From Bacteroidales bacterium (GTDB taxonomy: Bacteria; Bacteroidota; Bacteroidia; Bacteroidales; TTA-H9), in NCBI GenBank assembly GCA_028689615.1, contig JAQVCV010000042.1, positions 1 through 42,170 of the forward strand: DNA of 42,170 nucleotides, given 5' to 3'. A program made the position numbers and the translations under genes. Positions 18,003-25,296 of this stretch are shown piece by piece. Every line of letters begins with the position of its first letter. Positions within the stretch are counted from its first letter, which is position 1. Under the pieces are notes generated by a model. The model saw only the letters and a program-made list of their open reading frames with translations. It did not search any database and was not told the DNA's origin.

Positions 18003-19046
18003 ATGAAATTTCTGGAATCCAAAAAAACCGCCGGCAACGGAGCCGTTTTTACCGCTCTGTTTACAGCCATTGCCCTGTCGGTAGAAACCATTGTTTATCA
18101 AACCAACGGATGGGAATATGTTGCGATTCTAAGCATTTTGGTTGGTATAGCCTCTTTTGTCACCTTCTATCTCCTGATCAATAAATTTATATACCAGAAA
18201 ATCAGGGTAATATACAAAACCATTCATCAACAAAAAGTTGCGAAATCGGTGAACAGGCAGTCGCTTACTCCTGACTCTATTGAGAAAGTGAACATGGATG
18301 TTCAGGAGTGGGGCGCAGATAAGAAAAAAGAGATTGAACGGCTTCAGGAGTTAGAAAACTACAGGCGCGAATATATTGGAAACATCTCGCACGAACTGAA
18401 AACTCCCATTTTCAACATTCAGGGTTATGTGCTGACACTTTTAGACGGCGGGCTGGAAGACTCGTCGATAAACCGTGAATACCTTTTACGTACGGAGAAA
18501 AGCATCAACCGGATGATTGCAATCGTGGAAGATCTGGAAACGATCACGCAACTTGAATCCAATGAATTGAAGCTTCATTTTGGAAAATTCGACCTGGTAT
18601 CGCTTGCACAGGAAGTGATCGACTCTCTTGAAATGAAGGCAGCCAAAAGAGGGATACAACTCTACTTTTCGCAAAGCTACGATCGGCCCATTTTTGTACA
18701 TGCCGATCGCGACAGAATAGCACAGGTGTTGACCAACCTTATTGACAATGCCATCAAATACAACAAGAAGGGAGAAGGACGGATAAAAGTAAGTTTCTTT
18801 GATATGGACGAGAACATCCTCACCGAGGTAACCGATAACGGACCGGGAATAGCGCAAACCGATTTGCCAAGAATATTTGAACGCTTTTATCGCACCGACA
18901 AAGCTCGTTCGCGCGAACAAGGAGGAACCGGACTGGGCCTGGCAATTGTGAAACACATTATCGAGGCACACGAACAAAGCGTTAATGTGCGCAGTACTCT
19001 GGGAATTGGAACAACCTTCGGTTTTACACTTCGAAAAACCAATTAA
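18003..19046 (+). CDS. PhoR-like sensor histidine kinase
   Basis: A 347-aa membrane sensor kinase. Two transmembrane segments (about 12-33 and 38-60) are separated by only a few residues, so there is almost no periplasmic sensor; the kinase probably senses within the membrane or through a partner. The HisKA domain has His130 in NISHELKTP. The ATPase domain shows the N box (LIDNAIKYN), G1 (DNGPGI), F box (FERFYR) and G2 (GGTGLGLAI). It is paired with the upstream response regulator. Its last four bases overlap the convergent MORN-repeat gene. Confidence 0.93.
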   Translation: MKFLESKKTAGNGAVFTALFTAIALSVETIVYQTNGWEYVAILSILVGIASFVTFYLLINKFIYQKIRVIYKTIHQQKVAKSVNRQSLTPDSIEKVNMDVQEWGADKKKEIERLQELENYRREYIGNISHELKTPIFNIQGYVLTLLDGGLEDSSINREYLLRTEKSINRMIAIVEDLETITQLESNELKLHFGKFDLVSLAQEVIDSLEMKAAKRGIQLYFSQSYDRPIFVHADRDRIAQVLTNLIDNAIKYNKKGEGRIKVSFFDMDENILTEVTDNGPGIAQTDLPRIFERFYRTDKARSREQGGTGLGLAIVKHIIEAHEQSVNVRSTLGIGTTFGFTLRKTN

Positions 19047-20374
19047 AACTTTCGCTGCCTCGTGTTATCCTGTTCTGTGTCAGGCCGAATGGTTTGCATC
19101 TTAACACCACCCTTATACACCAACGTCATGGTGAGTACGCCTCTCTGATCCCAAAAATACCACGTTCCTTCCTGCTTGCCCCCTACAAAACTGCCTTGCG
19201 AGGCCTTCCGGTTATTCGGATGGTAAGTTGTAAATGGCCCTTCTGGTTTGTCGTCACGAAAATATTGCTCTCTAATCAACATTCCGGCAGGATCGTAAAA
19301 AAGCCATCTGCCTTCCTTTTTATCATTAAGATATTGCCCCTGCTGCCTGATGTTTCCCCTGTCATAATAATCAATCCAGGAACCGTTGCGCTTTCCCGAC
19401 AAGTAATGACCTTCGTAACTCTTCTTGCCACTCTCTAGCCAAAGCACCGATTTCCCGTTTTTTTCACCCTTGGCATATTGGTGTTCATATTTCTTTTGTC
19501 CATTGGGATACCACCCTTCCCACAATCCATCCATCTTCCCCTCTTCAAACCATCCCTGATAATCAATTCGACCATCTTCAAGCCAGCACTGCCAAAACCC
19601 GTCTTCCCTGTCAAAAGCAAAAGCCCCTTTATGATGTACCGATCCATTCTCAAAAAAAACAATCCACTCACCACTGCGCAAACCATCGCTGTAGGAGCCG
19701 GTTTTCCACAACTCACCACCCGGGTAATAATATTTCCATTCACCATTTTGTTTTCCGGCCTTAAAATTCCCCCGACTTCCAATCTTTTGGTTGGTTTGGT
19801 AATAAAGCCACTCTCCTTCCTGAAGATCGTTCTTTAACACACCTTCCATCTCAATTATTCCACCAGGTCGATAAAACACAGCTGGTCCATTAAGGCTGTC
19901 ATCCACATAAGTACCTCTAAAAGCCATAGAGCTGTCGGGATGATATACAAAACCCTCACCTTGCTTCAACCCTTTAGAAAAAAAGAGCTTTTTATAAACA
20001 CCACCCGCCGAAAAGTATTCAAGGCTCTCCCCTTCCCGTTGCCCATCGACAATGGGACAGGTTGATTTAATACTACCCGATTCAAAATATTCAACCCGAC
20101 GACCAGACAACGAAGGGATCTCCAACATGAGGTCGCCTGATGGGTACCAATACCGCCAAATCCCTGCGGGTCTGCCCTTTTGATACACTTCCTCCGACTC
20201 CTTCGACCCACTTCTGAAGTAAGTTGTCCACGTGCCGTCTTTTACAGTATCTGACAAGAAACCCTCTACACGTTTCTGTGTTTGTGCGCTATCCCACCAT
20301 GCGGTAACTTTGTTTTGGGCTTGCAACAAGCATGCTGTTGCCAGCAAAATGGCCACTAAATAAATCTTTTTCAT
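19043..20374 (-). CDS. Secreted MORN-repeat (YwqK-like) protein
   Basis: A 443-aa protein with a signal peptide ending LLQA before Gln. The rest is 16 recognisable tandem repeats of about 23 residues with the pattern GxWxxYxxxGxxxxE, as in MORN/YwqK-type proteins. The repeats would form a long beta-strand solenoid with regularly spaced aromatic residues. No catalytic domain or anchor is seen. The YwqK 'antitoxin' label given to relatives has little bearing on a secreted copy. It starts 21 bases after the polyprenyl synthase gene and is probably co-transcribed with it. Confidence 0.85.
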   Translation of the reverse strand: MKKIYLVAILLATACLLQAQNKVTAWWDSAQTQKRVEGFLSDTVKDGTWTTYFRSGSKESEEVYQKGRPAGIWRYWYPSGDLMLEIPSLSGRRVEYFESGSIKSTCPIVDGQREGESLEYFSAGGVYKKLFFSKGLKQGEGFVYHPDSSMAFRGTYVDDSLNGPAVFYRPGGIIEMEGVLKNDLQEGEWLYYQTNQKIGSRGNFKAGKQNGEWKYYYPGGELWKTGSYSDGLRSGEWIVFFENGSVHHKGAFAFDREDGFWQCWLEDGRIDYQGWFEEGKMDGLWEGWYPNGQKKYEHQYAKGEKNGKSVLWLESGKKSYEGHYLSGKRNGSWIDYYDRGNIRQQGQYLNDKKEGRWLFYDPAGMLIREQYFRDDKPEGPFTTYHPNNRKASQGSFVGGKQEGTWYFWDQRGVLTMTLVYKGGVKMQTIRPDTEQDNTRQRKF

Positions 20375-20395
20375 GCACTTAAAAGCTAATAAATA

Positions 20396-21370
20396 TTATC
20401 GGTCTCTGTCGGTAGTAAATTTTACAAGATCAACCAGCGATTGGCGTGACGGCACGTTTGGAAACTTTGATAACATTTCAAGAGCCTCATCGCGGTATCT
20501 GATCATTTGTTGGTGAGCATAATCCAATCCACCTGCTTCAGCCACCATGGCAACAACCTTTTTGACCCTTTGGTGCTCGGTGTTGTGACTCTTCACTGTG
20601 TTGATCACAAACCTTTTTTCGGCTGATGAACATTTTGACAACAAATGAATTAGGGGCAAGGTCATTTTTTGGTCACGGATGTCGATGCCGTTAGGTTTGC
20701 CCGTATGGTTTACCGATTGATAATCAAACAAATCATCCTTTATCTGGAACGCCATTCCAACTTTTTCGCCGAAGGAAGCCATGGTTTGCACCAGATCCGT
20801 TGAGGCGTGGGCCGAAGAAGCACCTGCTCCACAGCAAGAGGCAATAAGCGCGGCTGTCTTTTTGCGGATTATTTCATAATAAACCTCTTCATGAATATCG
20901 AGCCTGCGGGCCTTTTCGATTTGAAGCAGTTCTCCTTCGCTCATTTCCCGCGTTGCCTGTGAAACAATTCGCAGCAGATCAAACTCGTTGTTTTCAACCG
21001 CAAGCAGCAGGCCGCGCGAGAGAAGGTAATCGCCTGACAGCACTGCTATCTTGTTTTTCCACAGCGCATTGATGCTGAAAAAACCTCTTCTCTCGTTTGA
21101 ATTGTCCACCACGTCGTCGTGAACCAGGGTAGCTGTATGAAGAAGTTCGATAAGAGCGGCAGCCCTATGGGTTGATTCAGTCACCCCGCCGCACAAGTCG
21201 GCCGATAAGTAAACGAAAAGCGGACGCATCTGCTTCCCTTTGCGCCTGGTAAGATAGCGCATGATGAGATTGAGCAGCGGTACCGGGCTTTTGATAGCGT
21301 TGTGAAAAACACCTTCAAATTGCAGCATGTGGTTAGCAACCGGGACTTGTATCTCTTTAAGCGAGGGCAT
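20396..21370 (-). CDS. Polyprenyl diphosphate synthase (trans-prenyltransferase)
   Basis: A 324-aa all-helical trans-isoprenyl diphosphate synthase. The first Asp-rich motif DDVVD is at 85-89 and the second, DDLFD, at 212-216; both bind the diphosphate through Mg2+. It makes the long side chain of menaquinone (IspB/HepT type). The residues just before the first motif (HTATLV) are small, consistent with a long-chain product. Exact chain length cannot be read. It starts a minus-strand pair with the MORN-repeat gene. Confidence 0.92.
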   Translation of the reverse strand: MPSLKEIQVPVANHMLQFEGVFHNAIKSPVPLLNLIMRYLTRRKGKQMRPLFVYLSADLCGGVTESTHRAAALIELLHTATLVHDDVVDNSNERRGFFSINALWKNKIAVLSGDYLLSRGLLLAVENNEFDLLRIVSQATREMSEGELLQIEKARRLDIHEEVYYEIIRKKTAALIASCCGAGASSAHASTDLVQTMASFGEKVGMAFQIKDDLFDYQSVNHTGKPNGIDIRDQKMTLPLIHLLSKCSSAEKRFVINTVKSHNTEHQRVKKVVAMVAEAGGLDYAHQQMIRYRDEALEMLSKFPNVPSRQSLVDLVKFTTDRDR

Positions 21371-21390
21371 AGGAGACTATTTAAAGTGTT

Positions 21391-21398
21391 CAAAAGTA
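21391..21398 (-). promoter_or_regulatory. -7 element before the polyprenyl synthase gene
   Basis: On the minus strand TACTTTTG (21398-21391) matches TAnnTTTG, with its last base 20 bases before the ATG. No clear -33 element is seen. Confidence 0.4.
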
Positions 21399-21463
21399 CA
21401 AAAAAGCCAGATGATTCATCACCACAGGTAGTGCAAGGGAACGCATAACCCATCAATTTGTTT

Positions 21464-21471
21464 TAGTTTTG
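21464..21471 (+). promoter_or_regulatory. -7 element that fixes the radical SAM start
   Basis: TAGTTTTG matches TAnnTTTG. It overlaps a possible TTG start at 21469, so that codon would not be transcribed. The ATG at 21487 is therefore the real start, with a leader of about 9 bases. Confidence 0.5.
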
Positions 21472-21486
21472 CAGAAACATCACTTT

Positions 21487-22266
21487 ATGTCAACGTTCCT
21501 CTTCAACGAAACCATTTTTGGTCCGGTGAGAAGTCGCCGTTTTGGCGTTTCACTGGGTATCAATCTTTTGCCTTGCAATCGCAAAGTTTGCAGTTTTAAT
21601 TGCATCTATTGTGAATGTGGATGGACCCCGGATGGAAGTCATGGCGCCGGAGATGGATTGGCCGATCCTGAAAAGGCTATGCTTGAGCTCGAATCACGAC
21701 TGATTCAAATGGCAAATGAACACGATCTGCCCAACAGCATTACCTTTGCCGGAAATGGAGAGCCAACACTTCATCCTCATTTTCTAGCCATAATGAAGAA
21801 GACTGTTGCCCTTCGCGATAAATACGCACCAAAGGCCCGGGTTACGGTATTATCAAACGCAACCACTGTCAACCGTCCTGATGTTTTTGAAGCCCTTCTT
21901 CTTGCCGATAACCATGTGATGAAACTCGATGCCGGGACCGAAAAAACTTACAAGCAAATCAATCAGGCAGCTTCATCCTACGTTTTTCAGACAATTTTGT
22001 CAAACCTGTTGCTTTTCAATGGCGATCTGACCATTCAAACCCTCTTTCTCAGGGGGCGAAAGGACAATGAACTTATTGACAACACTTCTGATGAAGAGGT
22101 AGAAGCGTGGCTTGGTCATTTAAAACAGATCAAACCTAATTTGGTAATGATATATCCAATCGCACGCGATACGCCTGCTGATAAGCTTGAAGTGATTTCG
22201 CATGAAAAACTGGAGGAAATTGCTCAAAAAGTTGCTTCCGCAGGGTTCAACGTAGAAATATTCTAA
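21487..22266 (+). CDS. Radical SAM protein, COG0731-like
   Basis: A 259-aa radical SAM enzyme from the ATG at 21487. The 4Fe-4S cluster is bound by Cys35, Cys39 and Cys42 (CSFNCIYC, CX3CX2C); extra cysteines Cys30 and Cys44 lie close by. The N-terminal GPVRSRRFGVSLGINLLP signature is typical of the COG0731 group, which is related to the wyosine-forming Tyw1 family. The glycine-rich SAM site is FAGNGEPTLHP. The bacterial members have no established substrate. The gene overlaps the next one by one base (TAATG), so the two products are probably made together. Confidence 0.85.
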   Translation: MSTFLFNETIFGPVRSRRFGVSLGINLLPCNRKVCSFNCIYCECGWTPDGSHGAGDGLADPEKAMLELESRLIQMANEHDLPNSITFAGNGEPTLHPHFLAIMKKTVALRDKYAPKARVTVLSNATTVNRPDVFEALLLADNHVMKLDAGTEKTYKQINQAASSYVFQTILSNLLLFNGDLTIQTLFLRGRKDNELIDNTSDEEVEAWLGHLKQIKPNLVMIYPIARDTPADKLEVISHEKLEEIAQKVASAGFNVEIF

Positions 22267-22670
22267 TGCCTTTACTTCACGAATACCCGCCCAAAATCCT
22301 CGTGGCACTTGGCGAATCGATCAGGGGTAACGATCAGATTCACTTATGGCTGGCCAGCAATGGCTATCCTGAACTAGCCGCATTTAGCAATGCTGTGAGA
22401 GGAAGCGCTGATGCTGAAAAATTCCTGATGGCCAAGCACCCGAGCCTGGCAGCTCTTGATGCAGCCATCGACAATAATGTGAAGGCTTACCTTTGGTTAA
22501 AGAGGAACAATCTGCTGGTATATATGGTATTTGCTGACGCCTGCCGTGGCAAAGAAGAAGGCCTAAATTGGCTGAAATACAGAAATTTGGATATATTTAT
22601 CCACTTGGCTGCCATCATCCGGTTTTACAGGGAAAACCAATACTTCGATTATCACAAAAAACGCTTTTAG
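22266..22670 (+). CDS. Unknown protein of tandem ~25-residue helical repeats
   Basis: A 134-aa protein with no recognised family. It consists of about four and a half repeats of 24-26 residues. Each has the pattern (L/F)xxAxxxAxRGxxxAxxWLxxxxL, starting near residues 11, 37, 61, 86 and 111. Each unit would form a helical hairpin, giving a small solenoid that probably binds a partner. It is translationally coupled to the radical SAM gene, so it may bind that enzyme or its substrate. Its last four bases overlap the convergent rhodanese-like gene. No signal peptide is present, so it should be cytoplasmic. Confidence 0.75.
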   Translation: MPLLHEYPPKILVALGESIRGNDQIHLWLASNGYPELAAFSNAVRGSADAEKFLMAKHPSLAALDAAIDNNVKAYLWLKRNNLLVYMVFADACRGKEEGLNWLKYRNLDIFIHLAAIIRFYRENQYFDYHKKRF

Positions 22671-23089
22671 CATCCGCAGGAACAACCTCCACAGCTGCTG
22701 TGATCGCCACAACTGTTCATGAGATCGGGAACCTTCCCCTTAAGAGCCATGCCGGCACTCTTCCACTGAAGAACACCTCCTGCCACAAACCAGACTTCCT
22801 TAAAATCGTTATACAACAACATATTAGCAGCCTTCCAGGCAAAATTGCCGTCCATGTCGGTAAAAAGATACCCACGTTGTTTGTCGAGGGTTTCCATTTT
22901 TTCAAGCAACTCCAACATAGGAATGTTCTCAACCGACGGGTGATCAATGGCAGTCAATAAATAATCGTCGGCTGACCTGACGTCAATCAATCTTGCACCA
23001 CCCTCCAAAACCTGAAGGGCTTCATCAACCGTGAGACCTCTAACTTCGTAAGGGGTTCCGGATCGTGTAATCAATCGTTTACTATCCAT
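22667..23089 (-). CDS. Rhodanese-like protein lacking catalytic Cys, Cys-rich tail
   Basis: A 140-aa protein. The rhodanese fold is indicated by the GGARLIDVRSADDY segment (30-43) and FVAGGVLQWKSAGM (101-114). In the active loop, where CxxGxRS is expected, the sequence is DMDGNFA (78-84): Asp78 replaces the sulfur-carrying Cys. The last 14 residues hold five cysteines (127, 133, 136, 138, 140; end CGGCSCGC), which could bind metal or carry sulfur instead. It is cytoplasmic, with no signal peptide. It has its own promoter with a very short leader and a long intergenic region upstream. Classic thiosulfate sulfurtransferase activity is unlikely. Confidence 0.8.
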   Translation of the reverse strand: MDSKRLITRSGTPYEVRGLTVDEALQVLEGGARLIDVRSADDYLLTAIDHPSVENIPMLELLEKMETLDKQRGYLFTDMDGNFAWKAANMLLYNDFKEVWFVAGGVLQWKSAGMALKGKVPDLMNSCGDHSSCGGCSCGC

Positions 23090-23101
23090 TTATTTTTTTT
23101 T

Positions 23102-23133
23102 CAAATTTACAACAACCACAGCTACCCTCCAAA
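23102..23133 (-). promoter_or_regulatory. Promoter of the rhodanese-like gene
   Basis: TTTG (minus 23133-23130) lies 20 bases before TAAATTTG (23109-23102); both elements and spacing are consensus. The start codon is only 13 bases beyond the -7 element, so the leader would be about 6 bases. Confidence 0.7.
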
Positions 23134-23177
23134 CATTTGCTACCGTACTGTTTTTTAACACTGTTCAACAACAAGAC

Positions 23178-23195
23178 ACTGCAATCAATTGCAGT
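23178..23195. promoter_or_regulatory. 18-bp palindrome, possible operator
   Basis: A perfect 8-bp inverted repeat (ACTGCAAT-CA-ATTGCAGT) lies about 45 bases upstream of the -33 element of the rhodanese promoter. The size and symmetry fit a dimeric regulator site. No regulator gene is adjacent. Confidence 0.35.
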
Positions 23196-23366
23196 CGGTC
23201 AAAAAACTAACACTTTAAAAACTTTTTAAAAAATCGATTTTCAATTCCATGATTTACAGTGTATTATGGTTTTGGCACGATTTTAGGAAACCGGGATGAA
23301 AATCATCACAAGTTCATAAATACGGTCAGGGTTACAAATACAGACCGCGAAATTAGGGTTAGTAAA

Positions 23367-23469
23367 ATTGGATTGAGACATTCTCAATGGGTATGGGGAA
23401 CAATCATCACCGGGAGGTTGCCGGCAGAGGAGGCCGGCACCTTCGGGTGATAAAATCCTCAAATCCAAT
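23367..23469. ncRNA. Nested stem-loop element, candidate structured RNA
   Basis: Three stems nest within about 103 bases. The outer stem pairs 23367-23377 with 23458-23469 (11 bp, one bulge). The middle one pairs ATCACC (23406-23411) with GGTGAT (23446-23451). The inner one pairs 23415-23425 with 23433-23442 (10 bp, one bulged T, including GCCGGC) around an AGAGGAG loop. The strand is unknown. On the minus strand it lies between the M28 terminator and the rhodanese promoter. It may be a small RNA, a leader element or a dispersed repeat; only the base pairing is observed. Confidence 0.4.
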
Positions 23470-23487
23470 CAATCACCAAAGAAAATC

Positions 23488-23517
23488 AATTCACCACTGA
23501 AGTAGTTCTGGTGAATT
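23488..23517. repeat. 9-bp inverted repeat
   Basis: AATTCACCA (23488-23496) and TGGTGAATT (23509-23517) form a perfect stem with a 12-base loop, between the nested element and the M28 terminator. It has no clear T-tract on either strand. Confidence 0.5.
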
Positions 23518-23558
23518 TCTAAAGCTCCGTTGTTAATTATATACAGTTTTTTAAAAGG

Positions 23559-23586
23559 AGGCCTGACGCTGGGAAGCATCAGGCCT
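23559..23586 (-). terminator. Terminator of the M28 gene
   Basis: An 8-bp stem (AGGCCTGA/TCAGGCCT) with a 12-base loop is followed on the minus strand by CCTTTTAAAAAA. It lies 8 bases after the stop of the M28 gene. Confidence 0.75.
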
Positions 23587-23593
23587 TCTGGTT

Positions 23594-24601
23594 TTATTTC
23601 TCAGAGTAAATCACCTGAATGAGCACATTCCCAACCACAGCGAGGCTCGTCCGGCTGACTTTGTCCAGATTATCATGAACGGTATGCCAATGGGGGTAAA
23701 ACCCTGACGAAGATCCTTCTCTTTGCAAATGTATTATATTGATTGTTGGGATGTTAGCGTCGCGATTTACATAATAATGGTCGTCGGTAATATAACCTCC
23801 TTCATCGTCGATAAAATTGGCCGAAAAGCCTGCCTGACGGGCAATACTCCATACTTTTTTAACAATATGCGGAGCATAATAAAGCGACCAGCCCTCTTTA
23901 AGAAAAGTTGGGTTTTCAACTCCAACCATATCCAGCAGGATCCCGTAGCGCGCTTTATAGCCAACAACATGTGGATTCCGCGACCAATATTGCGACCCAA
24001 GCCCCCATGCATCGTCGCTGTCGCGTCCCTGATATGACTGTGGGGGGCCATAATCTTCAGCATCGAACAAAACGATATCAACGCCTACAGCAGGTGGTTG
24101 CGCGTGGAACAAGCGCGCCAGCTCAATCAGTACGGCAACGCCACTGGCACCATCGTTAGCGCCATCAATGGGCTTGTTGTGGTTGTCGGGATCGGGATCA
24201 TGGTCGGCCCAGGGGCGCGAATCCCAGTGAGCACACAACAAAATACGAGCCTTAGCTTCGGGGTTGAAGGATGCAACAATGTTACGACCATTCAAAACAG
24301 TTCCATCGAAAGCCCTTGCTTTAAAACCCTGAACCACAACATCCGGCGAAAACCTCCTGAGGGTTGTTTCCAGCCATTTGGCACAAGCCACACTGGCTTC
24401 GGAGTTGGGAACCCTGGGACCAAACGACAATTGACCTGTAACGTAGGCCATGGCGGAATCGGGGTCGAACACCGGCAACTCCATCGAGGGGTGGGTGTCT
24501 TTTTCAGTATTAGCTTCTGATGGTGCCGGAGTGTTGTTGCAACTCCATAAAACCACGGCTAAGCAAACTAATGCAATGAAACTGAGATTTTTTTCCTTCA
24601 T
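23594..24601 (-). CDS. M28-type glutaminyl-peptide cyclotransferase-like lipoprotein
   Basis: A 335-aa lipoprotein. The frame stays open upstream into the nitroreductase gene, but the ATG at 24601 gives a clean leader with lipobox LWSC and lipidated Cys21. The M28 fold has HWDSRPWAD (125-133), Asp150 (DGASG), Glu182-Asp183 and Asp224. Several features match glutaminyl cyclases of the human QC type: LLDMVGxxNPTF (222-233), DDH (273-275) and WHTVHDN (305-311), with Trp305 and zinc-binding His306. Such enzymes turn an N-terminal Gln into pyroglutamate. P. gingivalis and relatives have an enzyme of this type. A plain M28 aminopeptidase is the alternative. It starts 10 bases after the nitroreductase gene. 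Confidence 0.82.
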   Translation of the reverse strand: MKEKNLSFIALVCLAVVLWSCNNTPAPSEANTEKDTHPSMELPVFDPDSAMAYVTGQLSFGPRVPNSEASVACAKWLETTLRRFSPDVVVQGFKARAFDGTVLNGRNIVASFNPEAKARILLCAHWDSRPWADHDPDPDNHNKPIDGANDGASGVAVLIELARLFHAQPPAVGVDIVLFDAEDYGPPQSYQGRDSDDAWGLGSQYWSRNPHVVGYKARYGILLDMVGVENPTFLKEGWSLYYAPHIVKKVWSIARQAGFSANFIDDEGGYITDDHYYVNRDANIPTINIIHLQREGSSSGFYPHWHTVHDNLDKVSRTSLAVVGNVLIQVIYSEK

Positions 24602-24611
24602 AAAAAAACTT

Positions 24612-25199
24612 TTATTCTTCAAATCGGTTATCGGAAACGCCGAATTTTTCGAAGAACACAAAGTTAGAAAACTCTTTCCTTTTCTTGGGGCCTTTTTCAA
24701 GGGCAGCCAGATCGGGAGGAAGCTGACCGGCATCACCCAGGTAACCCACAGCAATTGCTACCACCGGTTCCCAGCTTATTGGTATTGAAATACTTTGGAT
24801 AGCCTTTCCATGATCGAAGCCACCCATCTGATGAACCCACAGGCCCATTTCTGACGCCTGAAGCGTCAGAAAAGCAACGCTTTGACCAAGATCGTACTTC
24901 CAGGTAGGGTTGGTGGTTGTTTTGTCACGAAGCCAGTGTTTACGTCCCATTGCCATAAGCAAAACCGGAGCCGTTTCGGCCCACACTTTATTTCCATCGG
25001 CCAGAGTATCAAAAATGGTATTCCATGAACCATCGCCTTTAAAACCCACAAAAAATGCCCAGGGTTGGTCGTTGAAAGCCGATGGAGCCATTGAGGCTGC
25101 TTTAAGAAGCGTTTTAACTTGTTGGGGCGACACCTCACGGGATGAGAAAGCCCTGGGGCTCCACCTGTTTTCGATTATTGGCAAAATCATATTATTCAA
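24612..25199 (-). CDS. Nitroreductase family flavoprotein
   Basis: A 195-aa FMN-dependent NAD(P)H oxidoreductase. The N-terminal ENRWSPRAFS motif binds the FMN phosphate; APSAFNDQPW (38-47) and the glycine-rich EMGLWVHQMGGFD region belong to the same fold. Members reduce nitro compounds, quinones or flavins; the natural substrate is not evident. ATGs at 25199 and 25190 are both possible. It is followed closely by the M28 cyclase gene, so the two are probably one transcript. Confidence 0.88.
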   Translation of the reverse strand: MNNMILPIIENRWSPRAFSSREVSPQQVKTLLKAASMAPSAFNDQPWAFFVGFKGDGSWNTIFDTLADGNKVWAETAPVLLMAMGRKHWLRDKTTTNPTWKYDLGQSVAFLTLQASEMGLWVHQMGGFDHGKAIQSISIPISWEPVVAIAVGYLGDAGQLPPDLAALEKGPKKRKEFSNFVFFEKFGVSDNRFEE

Positions 25200-25296
25200 T
25201 TTTATGCGTTATGTATTTGTTTTGTTATGCTAACCTTCACTTCTTACAAACACATTTGGCATACCAATTGTTAAGATCGGCAAATTTAAATTATCT

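Larger units (their letters stand above)
23090..23593. other. Structured 0.5-kb intergenic region
   Basis: No gene is supported here; a 63-codon plus-strand frame at 23259 looks fortuitous. The region contains the rhodanese promoter (23102-23133), an 18-bp palindrome (23178-23195), a large nested stem-loop (23367-23469), a 9-bp hairpin (23488-23517) and the terminator of the M28 gene (23559-23586). Confidence 0.7.

Noticed and set aside
23259-23450. 63-codon plus-strand open frame in the structured intergenic region
   Set aside because: It covers one arm of the nested stem-loop and shows no family resemblance or promoter; the base pairing explains the sequence better.
24602-24754. 51-residue N-terminal extension of the M28 protein
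   Set aside because: It would overlap the nitroreductase gene and bury the lipoprotein signal; the internal ATG at 24601 gives a proper lipobox.
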